Shown one piece after another: positions 1 through 12,247 of a stretch of 64,000 bases of DNA. The notes beneath the pieces are model-generated. The model searched no databases, was not told where the DNA came from, and worked only from the letters and a program-made list of their open reading frames with translations. Within the stretch, counting starts at the first letter, position 1. Each line of letters starts with the position of its first letter. Both the position numbers and the translations under genes were made by a program. The DNA is from Canna indica (lineage: Eukaryota; Streptophyta; Magnoliopsida; Zingiberales; Cannaceae), in NCBI GenBank assembly GCA_034359265.1, contig CP136898.1:188501-252500 (forward strand). The letters are read 5' to 3'.

Positions 1-3000
1 AAACATGGATCAATTTTTGAAATCCAAAAAAAATGAGAAAAGCTAAAAAATTTACAAAAACTCAACTCCATTGACACTTATTTTCATGATTTTTTCATAG
101 ACAAAAATCAGGACCTTTTTGCTTCATCCCCTTAGAAAAAATTTGAAAAAGAATATTTGTTTCAAAAAATGATAACTCATTTATATGAAATCCTTTTTTA
201 GAAAACTATATATATATATATATATATTAAAATCGCCGTCAAAGTGTAAAATTTTCAAAAAAGTACAAAGTAATTTATTTTTAAATTAAACATTTGAAAA
301 AATATTTGTTAATTTTAGAAAATAGCTATTAATTAAAAATTTAATTCTAACAAACTTGACATCACTCAAAACAAATGCCTAATGAAATAGAAAAATTCAA
401 AAAATAATATTTGCTTGAGAAAGTCATAATTTATTCATATGAAATTCGTTTTCAGTAAAATATATCTCATTTAAATGTCTTGAAGAGTAGAATTTTATAA
501 AAAATAAATATTTTAATTATTTTTCAAAGTGTTTAATTACAAAATATATTTGAATGATGACTTTTAAAAAATATTTTGCATTTTTCTTAAATAAATTACT
601 CTTCAATGGGATTCCAATGATATATATTTTGTTGAAAATGAATTTGAATAATTTATGATTTTCTGAATTAAATATTATTTTCTGAATTTTTCTATCTCAC
701 TATACATTTGTTTTTACTTATGTTAAGTTTGTTAGAATTATGATGCACCGTACACTTCACTTCACGGAAAGCAGACAAACACCCTATTGATTGAAATTTT
801 GATTGGCATCATGTATATGTCAAATTAATTTTGCTTGTCCAACAAACTTTTTTTTATAATATTTCATCCCTTAAACATTAGATTAATATGTTCCAACAAA
901 TTTTTGTTGTAATTTCGATACACCACCAACAAGTTTGAGGAGTGCATTGAAGTTATAAATTAAAAAGATGAAAAAAAGAAGTGATAACAATTGAAGCAAC
1001 CAGTCTTAAATAGTAGCAGTATTTGGTTTTATTTTGCTTAGTAAGTACCATTTATGTGATGTTTAATTCAGTAATGGTACATTTATTTCATTAGAGATTA
1101 AATAATAAATGAGAGAAAATTGTATATAGATTTTTTAAATTTGATATATATCAAATATAATATTAATTTTATATTATTCTATTTGTATTTTCTACTAATC
1201 AATGCATCAAACAAATAATGTATATTAATTCATTCATTATTTTATCATCTCTTATCATATGAAGCAAACATGCCCTAATATGATACATGCAATTCAAGAA
1301 TCAATATGACAAGATTTCATCGAACCAACCATTTAAGAAACATCTATACACATGTGAAGATGTAGTCATTCGATGCAACAACATATCTCGAAGCCAATCA
1401 TGTGAGCAACCATTCAAGAAACACCTATACAATTTTGTGTCATTAAGAAACAGTACTTTTTGTAGTTGGCATCAATAAATTAAATTACAAATAATTGAAG
1501 TGGTCGTTAAACCACAGCCATCAATATTATCGTCATTTGTAATAGTTTTTGCAATAAACACAATGTGTTTAAGAAAGTCGGGTAGCATTTTCAATAATAT
1601 AGAAACAATATCATTGGTTTATAAAGTATAAGTCATCCAAAACTAACTACAAAAGTAAGTATTGTTAAAACTTAAAACCATCCAAACCAACTCAAATATA
1701 ACAATAGCATCCATCTAAAATTGAAATTGATTCTCCACTTCATTGGTTCACCATCCAAAGCAACTCGAATATAATGATAGCATCCATCCAAAATGAAATT
1801 GATTCTCCACTTCATTGGTTCATTCTCTTATAGTGTGTTTGTTTCACGAGATATAATTAGTGGATAGGATTTGTCAAATTTTATCTATCGTTTGCAAGTT
1901 TCAAAGTTCGGATATCATCTAAGTTGGATATGATCGGATTCAAATTCGATTCTAATGTGATATAGATATTCTCCCGGGGGATTGGGAATTAAAATCTCTA
2001 GATTTTTCTTCTCCTATCATTTAAGTTAGATATTTATGATAAATTAATTTTAATTCAATTTTTAGAACCTGACCTGAACTAGATTAGGTTGAGTTGGGTT
2101 GGGTCGAGTTTGAGAGGTGAAAAAATTTGAATCCGATCCGATCTGATCCGATTACACTTGGTTGGATCGGGTCAATTTCTTTCGTTCCAACTAAGAACAA
2201 TGTAGTTCCTTGTTCAAGCAGAGAAAACGTTGAGTTTGGCTGTGTACTTAAGGAGTTGCTGAACCCAAATCTTGATAGTGTGTTATATTGAATTTCCATA
2301 CTTCAGCCAAAAAAAGGGTGCCTGCAAAACTTCAGGTTATACAATTAAAATTTCTGAACATGATTTGTAGATGCTTAGGTTGGTGAGTTTTAAACCTTAT
2401 TAGTCAAACAAGTAACAAGACCATCTGTTAAAAACCACTACCATTTTCGGAAGAAAAAAACCCACTGCCATTTGAAGAATCAGTATCAGCATAAAATGCA
2501 TGCATCTAACACTCAGCAATATCATGTAAGCCCATATCTTTTACTGTAAGCTAAAGAGGTGTCCCCTCGCAGGTAGACCAAGTCTTTATTGGCACATTAT
2601 TCTCACTGGTCCAGAGGCCCCCCAAAGCTGACTTTTCTTTTTGTTAATCTAATCACAATTACCTTCACAGAAAGTGACAGTTCATTCATCATGCATGCCA
2701 GCGAAACACTGTTACTTTTTTTTGCTAAACAAAGAGAGAGAGAGAGCGACTAATTTAAGTTTAGATGTATCCTTGACCTAGAAACATACCTACTCGATAT
2801 GGCCCCTCTTATAATACAATATGTGGAGTTCTTTAATTGGTCTTGGAATTTTCTACATAACTCTATCTTTTTGACTTCTTCGTTAACACTTCTCACATGC
2901 CAAATATTATGCACCTTGATGTCACAATCACTGAAATAAATTGGGGAATTGAAACTTACAAGCCACCTAGTGAGTTGAAAGATCTGATGAATTGGTGGGG

Positions 3001-3323
3001 GGTTCATATCACCAACTTCAGATTTTAATAAAGACAATAGTAGCAATTTTTTTTAAAAAAATAACCAATTAATATATTTGGCAGTCTTCAATTATTAAGC
3101 TGTAAAATGTGGACTCTGTGTTTGCCTCACTTCCGTGCCATGTATATATTAGAATAATAAAAATCATGTGCCTAAGTCCCTGCTGATTGGATACAACTTC
3201 CTCCTTTGGTGAGCTCCACGTTATTATATGTTCTCAATCTTGTCATCTCTTCATCTCTAAACGATAGATGAAGTGCTCCTGAGAACAATATAATTTCCAG
3301 ACTGTAGCTGGAAGCAGGAGAAG
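1..3323. other. AT-rich intergenic sequence upstream of GT61 gene 1
   Basis: No supportable gene is seen. The sequence is AT-rich with a short TA run near 208-228 and a GA run near 2735-2748. Around 2060-2165 is a degraded stretch (GAGTTTGAGAGGTGAAAAA with GATCC/GATCCG runs) resembling the right half of the hAT-type MITE at 50252-50610, so it is probably an old fragment of that family. A TATA-like stretch (GTATATATTAG) near 3142 lies about 180 bases before the GT61 start codon and could be its promoter; this is only a sequence resemblance. Confidence 0.5.
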
Positions 3324-5396
3324 ATGGCGAAGGGGTTCAGGAACCTCAACCGTGCCAAACCTCAATATTACGGAGTAGGGTTACTTGCAGTATTCATTCT
3401 GGTCTCGCTGACCTATCTTACCATGTCGAGAACTAACAAGTTGCGCGTCTCGATGGGTAAACCTCTGTCTCTTTATCGATTACATGTCCCAATAATTCTT
3501 TCTGCTTCTCAACTTCTCATAACGCATTGTTTTTCAGCAAGTTCACAACTTATTCCAATATTGAGTGTCAATTCCACCTCCATCAAATCTGATGCATCCG
3601 CTGGACAAGAAGAAGGTACCCTAACGCGAAGCATCTCCAATTTCTCTTGAGCTTATTTTTTCTATAGATTGATTTCTCTAAATCGCTAAACAAACTGAAT
3701 TAAGTGATATTGTTGTTTTCTGGAGAAGGAAACTAAAGCTGATACATGGCAAAATTAATGGTTCAGGCAGTCATAAGGAAGAAGGGTTTGAGAAAAGTTC
3801 ATCCGTTCATCACCACGAAGAGATTCCAGCACAAAACAGACCTAATGAATTAGGTATGTTGCACGCCCTCCACGTTTGACCGTTTGACCATATTGAACAA
3901 TTTGCAATCTGAATAGTATATAGGAAGCTCTGTTTTTTTAGAGAATTAATTAGAGTTCTTTTCGTTTACAATTCACTCTTCCTCTTTTTTCCTTCTTATA
4001 CAGAAGATGATGCTCACAATATTCACTTATTCAATGCAAATTTCTTTTCTAAAAAAAATAAAAATAAAAATCAATTGGTAATCGAAGTTCACAAAAATCT
4101 ATCCTTTGACCAAAACTAATTAGAACAAAAAAACTAATTTTTGTTATTTTGAAAAATAATAAACTTCAAAAATAAGCCAACTGTTGGATGTTTTACAAAG
4201 GTGGGATGAAGCTTGAGAAGAAGCCTAGATGTGATCTTTCAAACAGGAAATCAGATGTGTGTGAGGCAGAAGGTGATGTTAGAATCATCGGCAAGGACAC
4301 TAGAATGGTGTATGTTTCTCCTCCTCAGTGGGCCGACAACAAAGAAGGTGAATCATGGACGATCACACCTTATGCACGCAAATGGGATGTAGGATCAGGG
4401 GCTCATGTTCGTGAGGTGTCATTGAAGCTAGTCAAAGGCTACGGGGATAACACTCATTGCTCCGTCAATTACTCCGTCCCTGCACTGGTTTTTGCGATCG
4501 GTGGGTGGTCCGGGATCAACTTCTTCCACGACTTCGGTGACGTGCTCGTTCCTCTCTTCCAGACCGCATACCCTTTCGGCGGCGAGGTCCAGCTTCTGGT
4601 CGCCAACAAGAAGCCGGGATGGGTGGAGAAGTACAAGCTTTACTTCCAAAAGCTGTCCAAGTACGAGATCATCGAGTTCGACAAGGACGATTCTGTTCGT
4701 TGCTTCAAGCAGGTGACTCTTGGACTCAGATGCAGCAGCATCGAGGACTTCCAAATAGAGCCTTCCAAATCGCCACAAGGGTATTCTATGGTCGACTTCG
4801 CAAAGTTCACAAGAAGTGCTTTCTCTCTCTCGAGAGACTACCCGATAAGTCGCCGTGAAGAGAAGGCTGGCAAGAAGCCGAGGCTAATGATCATAACGAG
4901 GGCAAGAACGAGAAGGTTCATGAACGTTGAAGAGATCGTTAAAATGGCCAAAGAAGCGGGATACGATGTTGTGGTGACGGAGGCAAATGAGGACATAGCC
5001 AAATTCTCTCGGATTGTGAACTCGTGCGATGTGTTGATGGGCGTTCACGGATCTGCGCTCACGAACATGGTTTTCCTTCCCACCAATGCGGTGGTGATCC
5101 AAGTAGTGCCGTGGGGTAATTTGGATTGGATTGCAGGCCACTACTTCAGGGACCCTTCGAAGCAAATGAAGGTGAACTACTTGGAGTACAGCATCAACGA
5201 GGAAGAGACAACTTTGACGGAGTTGTACCCAAGGGATCATGCGGTGTTCAAGGATCCCATGTCAGTGCACCACCAGGGATGGGATACATTCTCCAGGATC
5301 TTCCTCAAGGAGCAGAATGTCAGGCTTGATGTCAAAAGGTTCAGGCCTTTCCTGGAACGAGCCCTAAGCATTCTCCGAGAGCAACAGAGAGAATGA
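3324..5396 (+). CDS. GT61 family glycosyltransferase, gene 1 (xylan side-chain type)
   Basis: Predicted Golgi type II glycosyltransferase of family GT61, the family with grass XAT arabinosyltransferases, XYXT/XAX1 xylosyltransferases and Arabidopsis MUCI21. The likely role is adding xylosyl or arabinosyl residues to xylan; the donor sugar cannot be read from sequence. I read four exons, 3324..3456, 3538..3615, 3767..3853 and 4201..5396, all introns GT-AG and phase 1, giving 497 aa. Residues 15-33 form the signal anchor; two small exons encode a polar stem; the last exon holds the whole catalytic region, starting at the paired cysteines near residues 107-118. The block FHDFGDVLVPLFQT and the motif ITRARTRRFMN are family-typical. 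The usual GVHGAGLTN motif is GVHGSALTN here (residues 380-388). A sequon NYS lies just before the VPALVF block. The start is the first ATG before the anchor. Confidence 0.9.
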
Positions 5397-7665
5397 AATA
5401 CGTACGTACAGTTTTATCATTATAATTACTCAGACCTTAATTAATTAATTTCTGTTTCAAGGTGTTCAATCGAGGCTACCAGCTCCAATTAATTGATCTC
5501 TTCATTGTATTGATTATTCTTTCTTTTTTTTTGTGATGGAACATACGAGAAATTAAAGCGGAGGAATTGCAATTTTAATTATTTTTGTTCTTAATCAGGA
5601 TATAAAGTCAGCGATACAAGTTTTTATTGTTTATTTATGTTGAAAGATTCGGTTTCTAGCTCAACTAGCGATGAAATTTTCTTCAAAAGCATAGTGGAGG
5701 TTTTCTCTTTTCGTTGAGGTGAAACATCTATTGGATAAAACCTCTATGTTAAGAATATTTAAGAGGAAATTGCGATGAGGACGTGGTCTTTTGAGATAAG
5801 GGTTTTAAAATTTGATCTCATATAAGATTTTTTAAAAAATTATCATATTTTACCATTTAAGACAAAAATACCATTGGAACTAGTTTTTAAAATTTTAAAG
5901 TTCTAATTAAAGACAAAATAAAGGTACCAATTTTGTTTGAAAATAAAAAAATTGCGTTCCAAAATTTTTGAAGCTGTCGTTCTAGAGAAATCGAACTACA
6001 ATGTATGTGATGTTATGCAATTGGTGCAGAGCTGGAGAATCGTTTGAAGAAAAGGGGACCGAGATGCGAGACAGACACGGGAAATGGGATGCGGGAGATA
6101 CGACGAAAGAAATAGAAGGAAGATTAGGTTGAAAAATATCCTGTGATGAGGAAGGAATTGAGATGAGGAAATGGGAAGGTTAGGGAAGTCTCCGGTCAAA
6201 GGAAATGGGAAGGGTGAAGATTAGGGTTAGCGGGAGCGGGAAATGGGAAGAAAAAAACTAATGCAAACATGATAGCACAAGACTTAATGGCGGGAAATAT
6301 TTTAAAATAAAAAGAAACTCTTGATGGCATCGATTTCACTTAATTGTCTCTATCATCTGTGTCAGTTTACAATCACGCTTAACTCCAATTAATTTGAATT
6401 AAAATTGATGCTTCTACTTAGCGTCAATTTTAAACGATAGTGTTCGTACATAATTCATGAGTATAAAATGTATCCTAAAGTGTTAAATTAAAAAATTGAT
6501 GATTTTTCATATGTTGATAATATTACATAATAATCTCATTATTAATTATATTAAAAAAATTATCAAAAATATGACAGTGGTTAGCAATCTACATTGCACA
6601 ATGGAAGCTACGTGTGCCATGGGACAGAGGCGCAAGGTTAAGGCATGCATGGGAGACCTCACAATTGCATTTGAGTAGGACCAAGGTCCAAGGACAAATA
6701 ATATGAGTGATGTGAGTACGAAGATGAGACAACTCAAACATCGTTAGATGAGAGAAAAAAATAAAAAATCATGATAAATAATTACAAATTAGGTTGAATA
6801 ACTTTAGCTATTGATTTTAATATAATAATAATAATACAAAAAAAAAATAGAAAGAAAATGAGAGAGAATATTATATGGGAGACGGTGATTTTATTTTATT
6901 TTCTATATAGCCATTATAAAAGATTAAATGAGGTCCGCAACTATAAACAAACGGACAAAAGGACACCATCGTAAATTAATGATAGTATTTTCAAAGCGAT
7001 AGTTGTTGTTTTGGACTTAAAACTCCATACTCAACCTTACACGGAATAAAAATGAAAACATCCAATCATATTAGGTATAGATATGACTTTGATGCTCTGC
7101 TTCTTCGTCGGTATGCATGTTAGAGAAAGATTTTTAGATCCGGTCTGTTCTCTAAAAATTCATATAGTGTATTATTTAATTTTTATTTATATAGAACTGG
7201 TTTTTTTTCTTATTATATATATACAATTAATTACATTGTACAAATATTTCCTTCGGTAACCAAAAAAAAAACAATAATTTTTTGTTCGAATATGACTTTT
7301 GTATTAAGATCGTACAAGTACAATATTATTATTTTGATTATTTTGTATAAATCAAACTATTTGGCCGGCTCCCACCAAACTCGTACTTACTTACATCAAA
7401 TAATTATATATAATTATACACACAATCAAGACAAATGTGCTTATTATTTTCTCCTGGTAAATGCATATATATATATATATATATATATACACGATAAAAA
7501 AGTACATATTTGAAATCGAAATTAAATTTTGGAAGGAAAAAATTTTCAAATTCGGATTTTAGATATGAAAATTCTCATATCAAGGACCATAATATTTCGA
7601 ATACAAGTCTCTAATCAATTAGAGAATTGTATTTAAGGCCAAAGAACTTTTTAACCTAGGGACTG
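5397..7665. other. AT-rich intergenic sequence between GT61 gene 1 and a LINE tail
   Basis: Nothing gene-like is supported. Short frames near 5996-6199 and 6496-6737 show no recognisable domain and sit in AT-rich, compositionally simple DNA. An (AT)n microsatellite lies near 7464-7490. Several stretches look like old MITE remnants but I cannot define ends. Confidence 0.5.
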
Positions 7666-8655
7666 AAAGGTTGATTGGAGATGGCAAGATTACAAGTTTT
7701 TGGAAAAAACGTTGGTGTAGAAATTCGAAACTGGCCTTGGAGTTCCCAGAACTTTTTAGGGCGCAAAGATTTAAGAATGCCACAGTCGATCAATGTTTTG
7801 ACCGTACTTCAGGGTGCTGGAGTTTCTACTGGGTTTCGCAGGTGGAGCGAGAAGATGTTAGAAAGCTATTGGACTTAATTGGTACTCCGTCTTTCAATCA
7901 AGAAGTTGATTCGAATTATTGGAGGTGGGGGTCGAATGGCATCTTCTCTACGGCTTCTATGTATGGGCGGTTCATGGACTCGAGAGTAAAATGGGCACCC
8001 GTCAAGTCCATCTGGAAGGGTTTCTTGCCACTTAAATTTAAGATTCACTAGCTCTTGGATTGTCCTCCCAAGAAAAGACTTCTTGTAGGGGAGGCTTTTA
8101 AGTCACGGATCGTAATTTGCAGATAATAATTGTGTCCTTTGCAATAGAGCCATGGAGGATCTGGATCACCTAAATTATACCTGTTCTTTCATTAAGGAGG
8201 GTTGGAGCAAGCTTCTAGACCAAGCTGGGGCCAGTTGGGTTGAGCTTCCATTGGGGGATGTTGGTTGGTTAGGAGCTGTGAATGAGCTGATTAGGAATTT
8301 GGCCATGATCGGGGGAAGAAATTGCTGGTCTGCTAGAAACTTCTTCATCTTCAGGGGTAAAATAATTGCTTTAGAAAGTTTGGTGGCCTCCTCCCTTTTG
8401 ACTTGGAGAAGACTTTGTTCTCCTCAAGCAATGCTACCCACATAAGTCTCCTCTCCTTTGTAGCCTCACTTTTGTCTGCTATTGTCAATTCTATTTGTGA
8501 GGGCCAAATATCCAATTGGCTGCTTAGATAGGTCATGTATTTTCTGTACTGTGTTGGATGACCTCTGGTCCGACACTTAGGCTTCCCTTGTCTTCTCTGT
8601 AATCTCTCTTATTAATATACGCTAGTGTGGCTCTCTTTGAGTCTCACTATATATA
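7666..8655 (+). mobile_element. 5'-truncated L1-type LINE, 3' end with zf-RVT domain
   Basis: Broken frames on the + strand (7671..8051, then 8152..8445) match the C-terminal part of plant L1-type LINE reverse transcriptases: a GDGKITSFWKKRW motif, a WRWGSNGIFSTASMYG motif and a CVLCNRAMEDLDHLNYTC zinc-binding motif of the zf-RVT type. A stop at 8049 and frame breaks up to about 8140 show it is dead. The 3' end runs through a short untranslated segment into a TATATATA tail near 8650, which I take as the element's 3' terminus. The 5' part, including the reverse transcriptase core and endonuclease, is absent. It lies between GT61 genes 1 and 2. Confidence 0.75.
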
Positions 8656-9783
8656 TATAACTAGCTAAAAATCTTTTAAAGTTTTAAAAATTACATAGAG
8701 GGGTGAAAGAGAATGCGAATCAAGAGGATTTGGAGAGAGAGAAATTAAAAATTAGAATTTGAGAATTTCAAAAAAACAAAGATAAAAAATACACATAGGG
8801 GAACAATCTTATCTTTTTCCATATATATAAATGAAAAAATCTAATATGATAAAAGGGTAATTGTGGCTCCGCCCTTGAACCACCCGGAAGTTTGATTTTT
8901 GGAATATTACTATTTCTCTTAGGATCTCCTATGAGAGGCACATTATTAAAATTATTAAATTTGTAATTAAGATCGATGAATTTAAAAAGTATATTTAATA
9001 CACTTTTCTAAAAAATATTGCCCCTCTGTTCAAAGGACAAATTCTTCTTTCATAATATAACAAAGTCCTAAAATTTTCTGACATAAAAATAGGAAAAAGA
9101 ATGATTAGTGCTATATATATAAAAGGATACTTATAGGAAAAAGAATGAATAGTGCTATATATATATATATATATATATAAGGATACTTTGCACTTAGATA
9201 AGAAGACAAAATATTTACAACTAGATCCTAATAATAAAAACATACTTATATCCATACATCTTATTTTCCACGAACAATGTGTGTTTTTCTCATTCTTGGT
9301 CCATCATCCATGTGATTCGATCGTCATTAAAATTGAAATATCGTGAAAAATTCAACTCTTAATTGTCAAACTCGGCCCAGCGGTCAGAGAAATGCGGGGA
9401 TAAATTCATCGATGCCTAACATTAATTGAGAAATCTTGTTCTCATGTGTGAACACTGAACAATCAAGATGAGGAGGACGAGAAGAGCAGCCCTGGCCCCC
9501 AAACCAGTGGTTGGCTCCAATTCATCATTTTGGTCATTGCATGGGCCCATCCGGTTATCAATTTATGTAATGCTTAAAGGCAGCATGATACATACATAGG
9601 AACGGTGGTTGTTCGCATGGTATGATCGAGCTCCACAATTGCAATGTTAAATTTCTGCTCTCTTTGTTCTTTTACACAACTTTGAGAAAGAAATCATTCT
9701 AGCAAGCTACTCTATCTAATCTGATAGGAGACGCAACACAACCGACAACCACGAACAAATTGTTCTAGTGGCAGCCGGCGACA
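8656..9783. other. Intergenic sequence upstream of GT61 gene 2
   Basis: AT-rich spacer with a TA microsatellite near 9157-9179 beside a short direct repeat (GTGCTATATATAT at about 9109 and 9151). The 420 bases before the GT61 gene 2 start are less AT-rich and probably hold its promoter, but no convincing core element can be assigned. Confidence 0.45.
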
Positions 9784-12247
9784 ATGGGATATGAACCCAA
9801 GTTGGGCAAGAAATTTATACAGTTTGATTTTCGTAGTTTTGGATTAGGATTGATCGTCGGATGCCTCTTGGTGTCGACGACATACATCAGCCTGTTCAGG
9901 ACTGACATGGACCTTGTCGCCCTCTGTGAGTTGCTCTTCCTGGTCTTCGATCGTAATTGAACTATGTCCTTGTCATGAGATTCTGGTTTTGATGCCTCTT
10001 TCTTTCTTATGAATCGGTTTGCAGGGAAGTCTTCACAGCGGGCATCGCCAACTGCAACGGAAACCCTTACAGGGCTTTCGCGGTTAGGTAAGACCATTTC
10101 AGCTTCTTTTTCTTATTGATGAGGGAACGACCATTTCAGCTTCATAAATTAACGAGTCTTGTTATTTGATTCCTCTTTGATCGAGACTGCCTCAGCTGAT
10201 TATGTTGTTAGTTCAGGCAAACAACACGGAAACGTAACGCGGGAGGGAGAGACGGCTACCAAGAATTTTCTCAGCACCAGGAACAAATCAGGTATCTACT
10301 TGTACTTTTTCTTGACGAAAGATAGAAGAGATCCATCAGGAACCTGGAATATATTAGAAGAATGTAGAAATATACGCATAATTGCTCTAAGTTTTATATG
10401 GCAAGTTGGAGGAAGAGTATATCAAACTTTCATCACCCGGTGGCAACATCTTGTACGTTGTTTAAATGTTTAGGTTCAAATCCTAATTAATATCGTCACC
10501 TATTATGACTTTCTATTTTGTTAAAAATAATAATAATCAAACTTTCATGTGATGAAAACTCCAGCTATTGAGAGTTGATGAATAATGATACAAGGAAAAG
10601 TACTACAGCAGCCAGCTTAGTAGCTTACCCTGACTCTGTTTTTTCTCTTTACTTATCCTCGAAATTAAGTTGACATCAGTTTGAGTTTGCCATGAACAGA
10701 TAATTAGTAGAGGATAGATAAATGAATTGTCGCTGGTACCAGTCCACTGGAAATTAGAGGTGGCAACTGTTAACTAAGATTTGGAGACATTAATCAAAGT
10801 AAATAATATTTTTTCTCTAAGGTAATTGTTAATCTCATATAGTCAACTAAAAGAATTTGAATCACAATTTTAGATACTGGCGTGTGTTTAATGCATATAT
10901 GAAAAGTAATTTAGATACATTGATGTTGGTATCCGAACTTATTCGCAGTATTATCTAAATTTCGAATCCGATTTATCCGCTTTCGAAATATCCAAAAGTT
11001 GACGCCGGTTTTCTATAGAATTTTTTAAGTGAAAGCAGAGTTCTCGGTTATTTTAATTAAGTATATAAATTAAATTTGCAGAGGGGAGGCGTCAGCCCAT
11101 ATGCGATCTTTCACAGTACCGAACGGACATATGCGACATCCAAGGCGACATCAGAATCGTATGGAATGGTTCGTCCCCCGTTACCCTCGTCAATCCTCCG
11201 GGCACCAGCCGAACAAGTGAATCATGGGAAATCAAACTTTATGCTCGCAAAGCAGATCGCAGAGTCATACGCAGAGTTCCCAAAGTGAAAGTGAAGTCGC
11301 TGCATGGGGATCAAGTAGAAGAATCCCCTCATTGCAGCGTCACCCACGCCGTCCCAGGCGTCGTTTTTGCCACCACCGGCTACGTCGGAAACATTTTCCA
11401 CGACTTCTCCGACGTGCTTATCCCTCTTTTCCAAACCACTCGCCAATTCAAAGGGCAAGTGCAATTCCTCATCGCCAACAACAAGCCCTGGTGGATCCGC
11501 AAGTACCACCACGTCTTAAATGAACTGTCCGCCTACAACTTCATCAACTTGGAAAACGACGACAGAGTGCACTGTTTCGAGCACGCCATCGTCGGTCTGC
11601 AAGCCGACAAGGATTTGATGATCGACACCGCCAAATCACCGGAAGGCTTGTCGATGGTGGACTTCGTCCAACTCTTGAGGAGCGCGTACTCGCTCAAGCG
11701 AGCTCGGCCGTGGCCGGCCGGCAAAGAACCCGGTCGGAGGCCGCGGCTTCTGTTCATTTCTAGGGGCCGGTCGAGGAGGTTCATGAACTTGGACGAGATA
11801 GTGCCCGTAGCGGAGGAGGTCGGATTCGAGGTGGTGAGCGCTGAGCCAAAATTCATGGACGTGGCCAAGTTCGCCGAGACGGTGAACTCGGTGGACGTGA
11901 TGGTGGGCGTCCACGGGGCGGGGCTCACGAATATGGTCTTCCTCCCCACCGACGCCATTCTGATACAAGTGGTGCCATTGGCAAAGCTGGATTGGATCGC
12001 GGAACATTACTATGCAATGCCCGCCTTGGGCATGAAGTTGAGACACTTGCAGTATAACATCACCACAGAAGAAAGCACTTTGATACAACAGTATCCAAGA
12101 GATCACGCTGTGTTCACGGACCCGGATTCGATTCGCAAGGAAGGCTGGCAAAAAATGGCCAAAATATACCTTGTGGAGCAAAATGTAAGGCTTGATAAGG
12201 ATCGATTTAGAGGTGTTTTAAAAGAGGCCATTGAGCTTCTCAATTAA
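9784..12247 (+). CDS. GT61 family glycosyltransferase, gene 2 (xylan side-chain type)
   Basis: Second GT61 gene of the tandem row. Exons read as 9784..9925, 10025..10087, 10217..10291 and 11082..12247, introns all GT-AG and phase 1, total 481 aa. Residues 19-38 are the signal anchor (FGLGLIVGCLLVSTTY), nearly the same as in gene 3, so these two look like a recent duplicate pair. The conserved cysteine pair CDLSQYRTDIC opens the lumenal catalytic region; FHDFSDVLIPLFQT, ISRGRSRRFMN and GVHGAGLTN (residues 369-377) are family landmarks followed by a QVVPLAKLDW segment. The N-x-S/T sequon present in the other three paralogues just after the conserved cysteine is changed to SVTHAV here. Predicted Golgi xylan arabinosyl- or xylosyltransferase; the exact acceptor and donor are unknown. 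The last intron (790 bases) is the longest in the cluster. Confidence 0.9.

Noticed and set aside
3324..3650. Gene 1 as a short 108-codon protein read straight through 3457-3537
   Set aside because: The 81-base intron happens to be open in frame. The exon sizes and phases of the paralogues and the GT and AG signals at its ends favour splicing.
4428..5240. Long antisense frames inside the last exons of the GT61 genes (also in 11222-12181, 16116-16946 and 34771-35733)
   Set aside because: They are mirror frames kept open by the base composition of the real exons, and recur at equivalent places in the paralogues without domains of their own.
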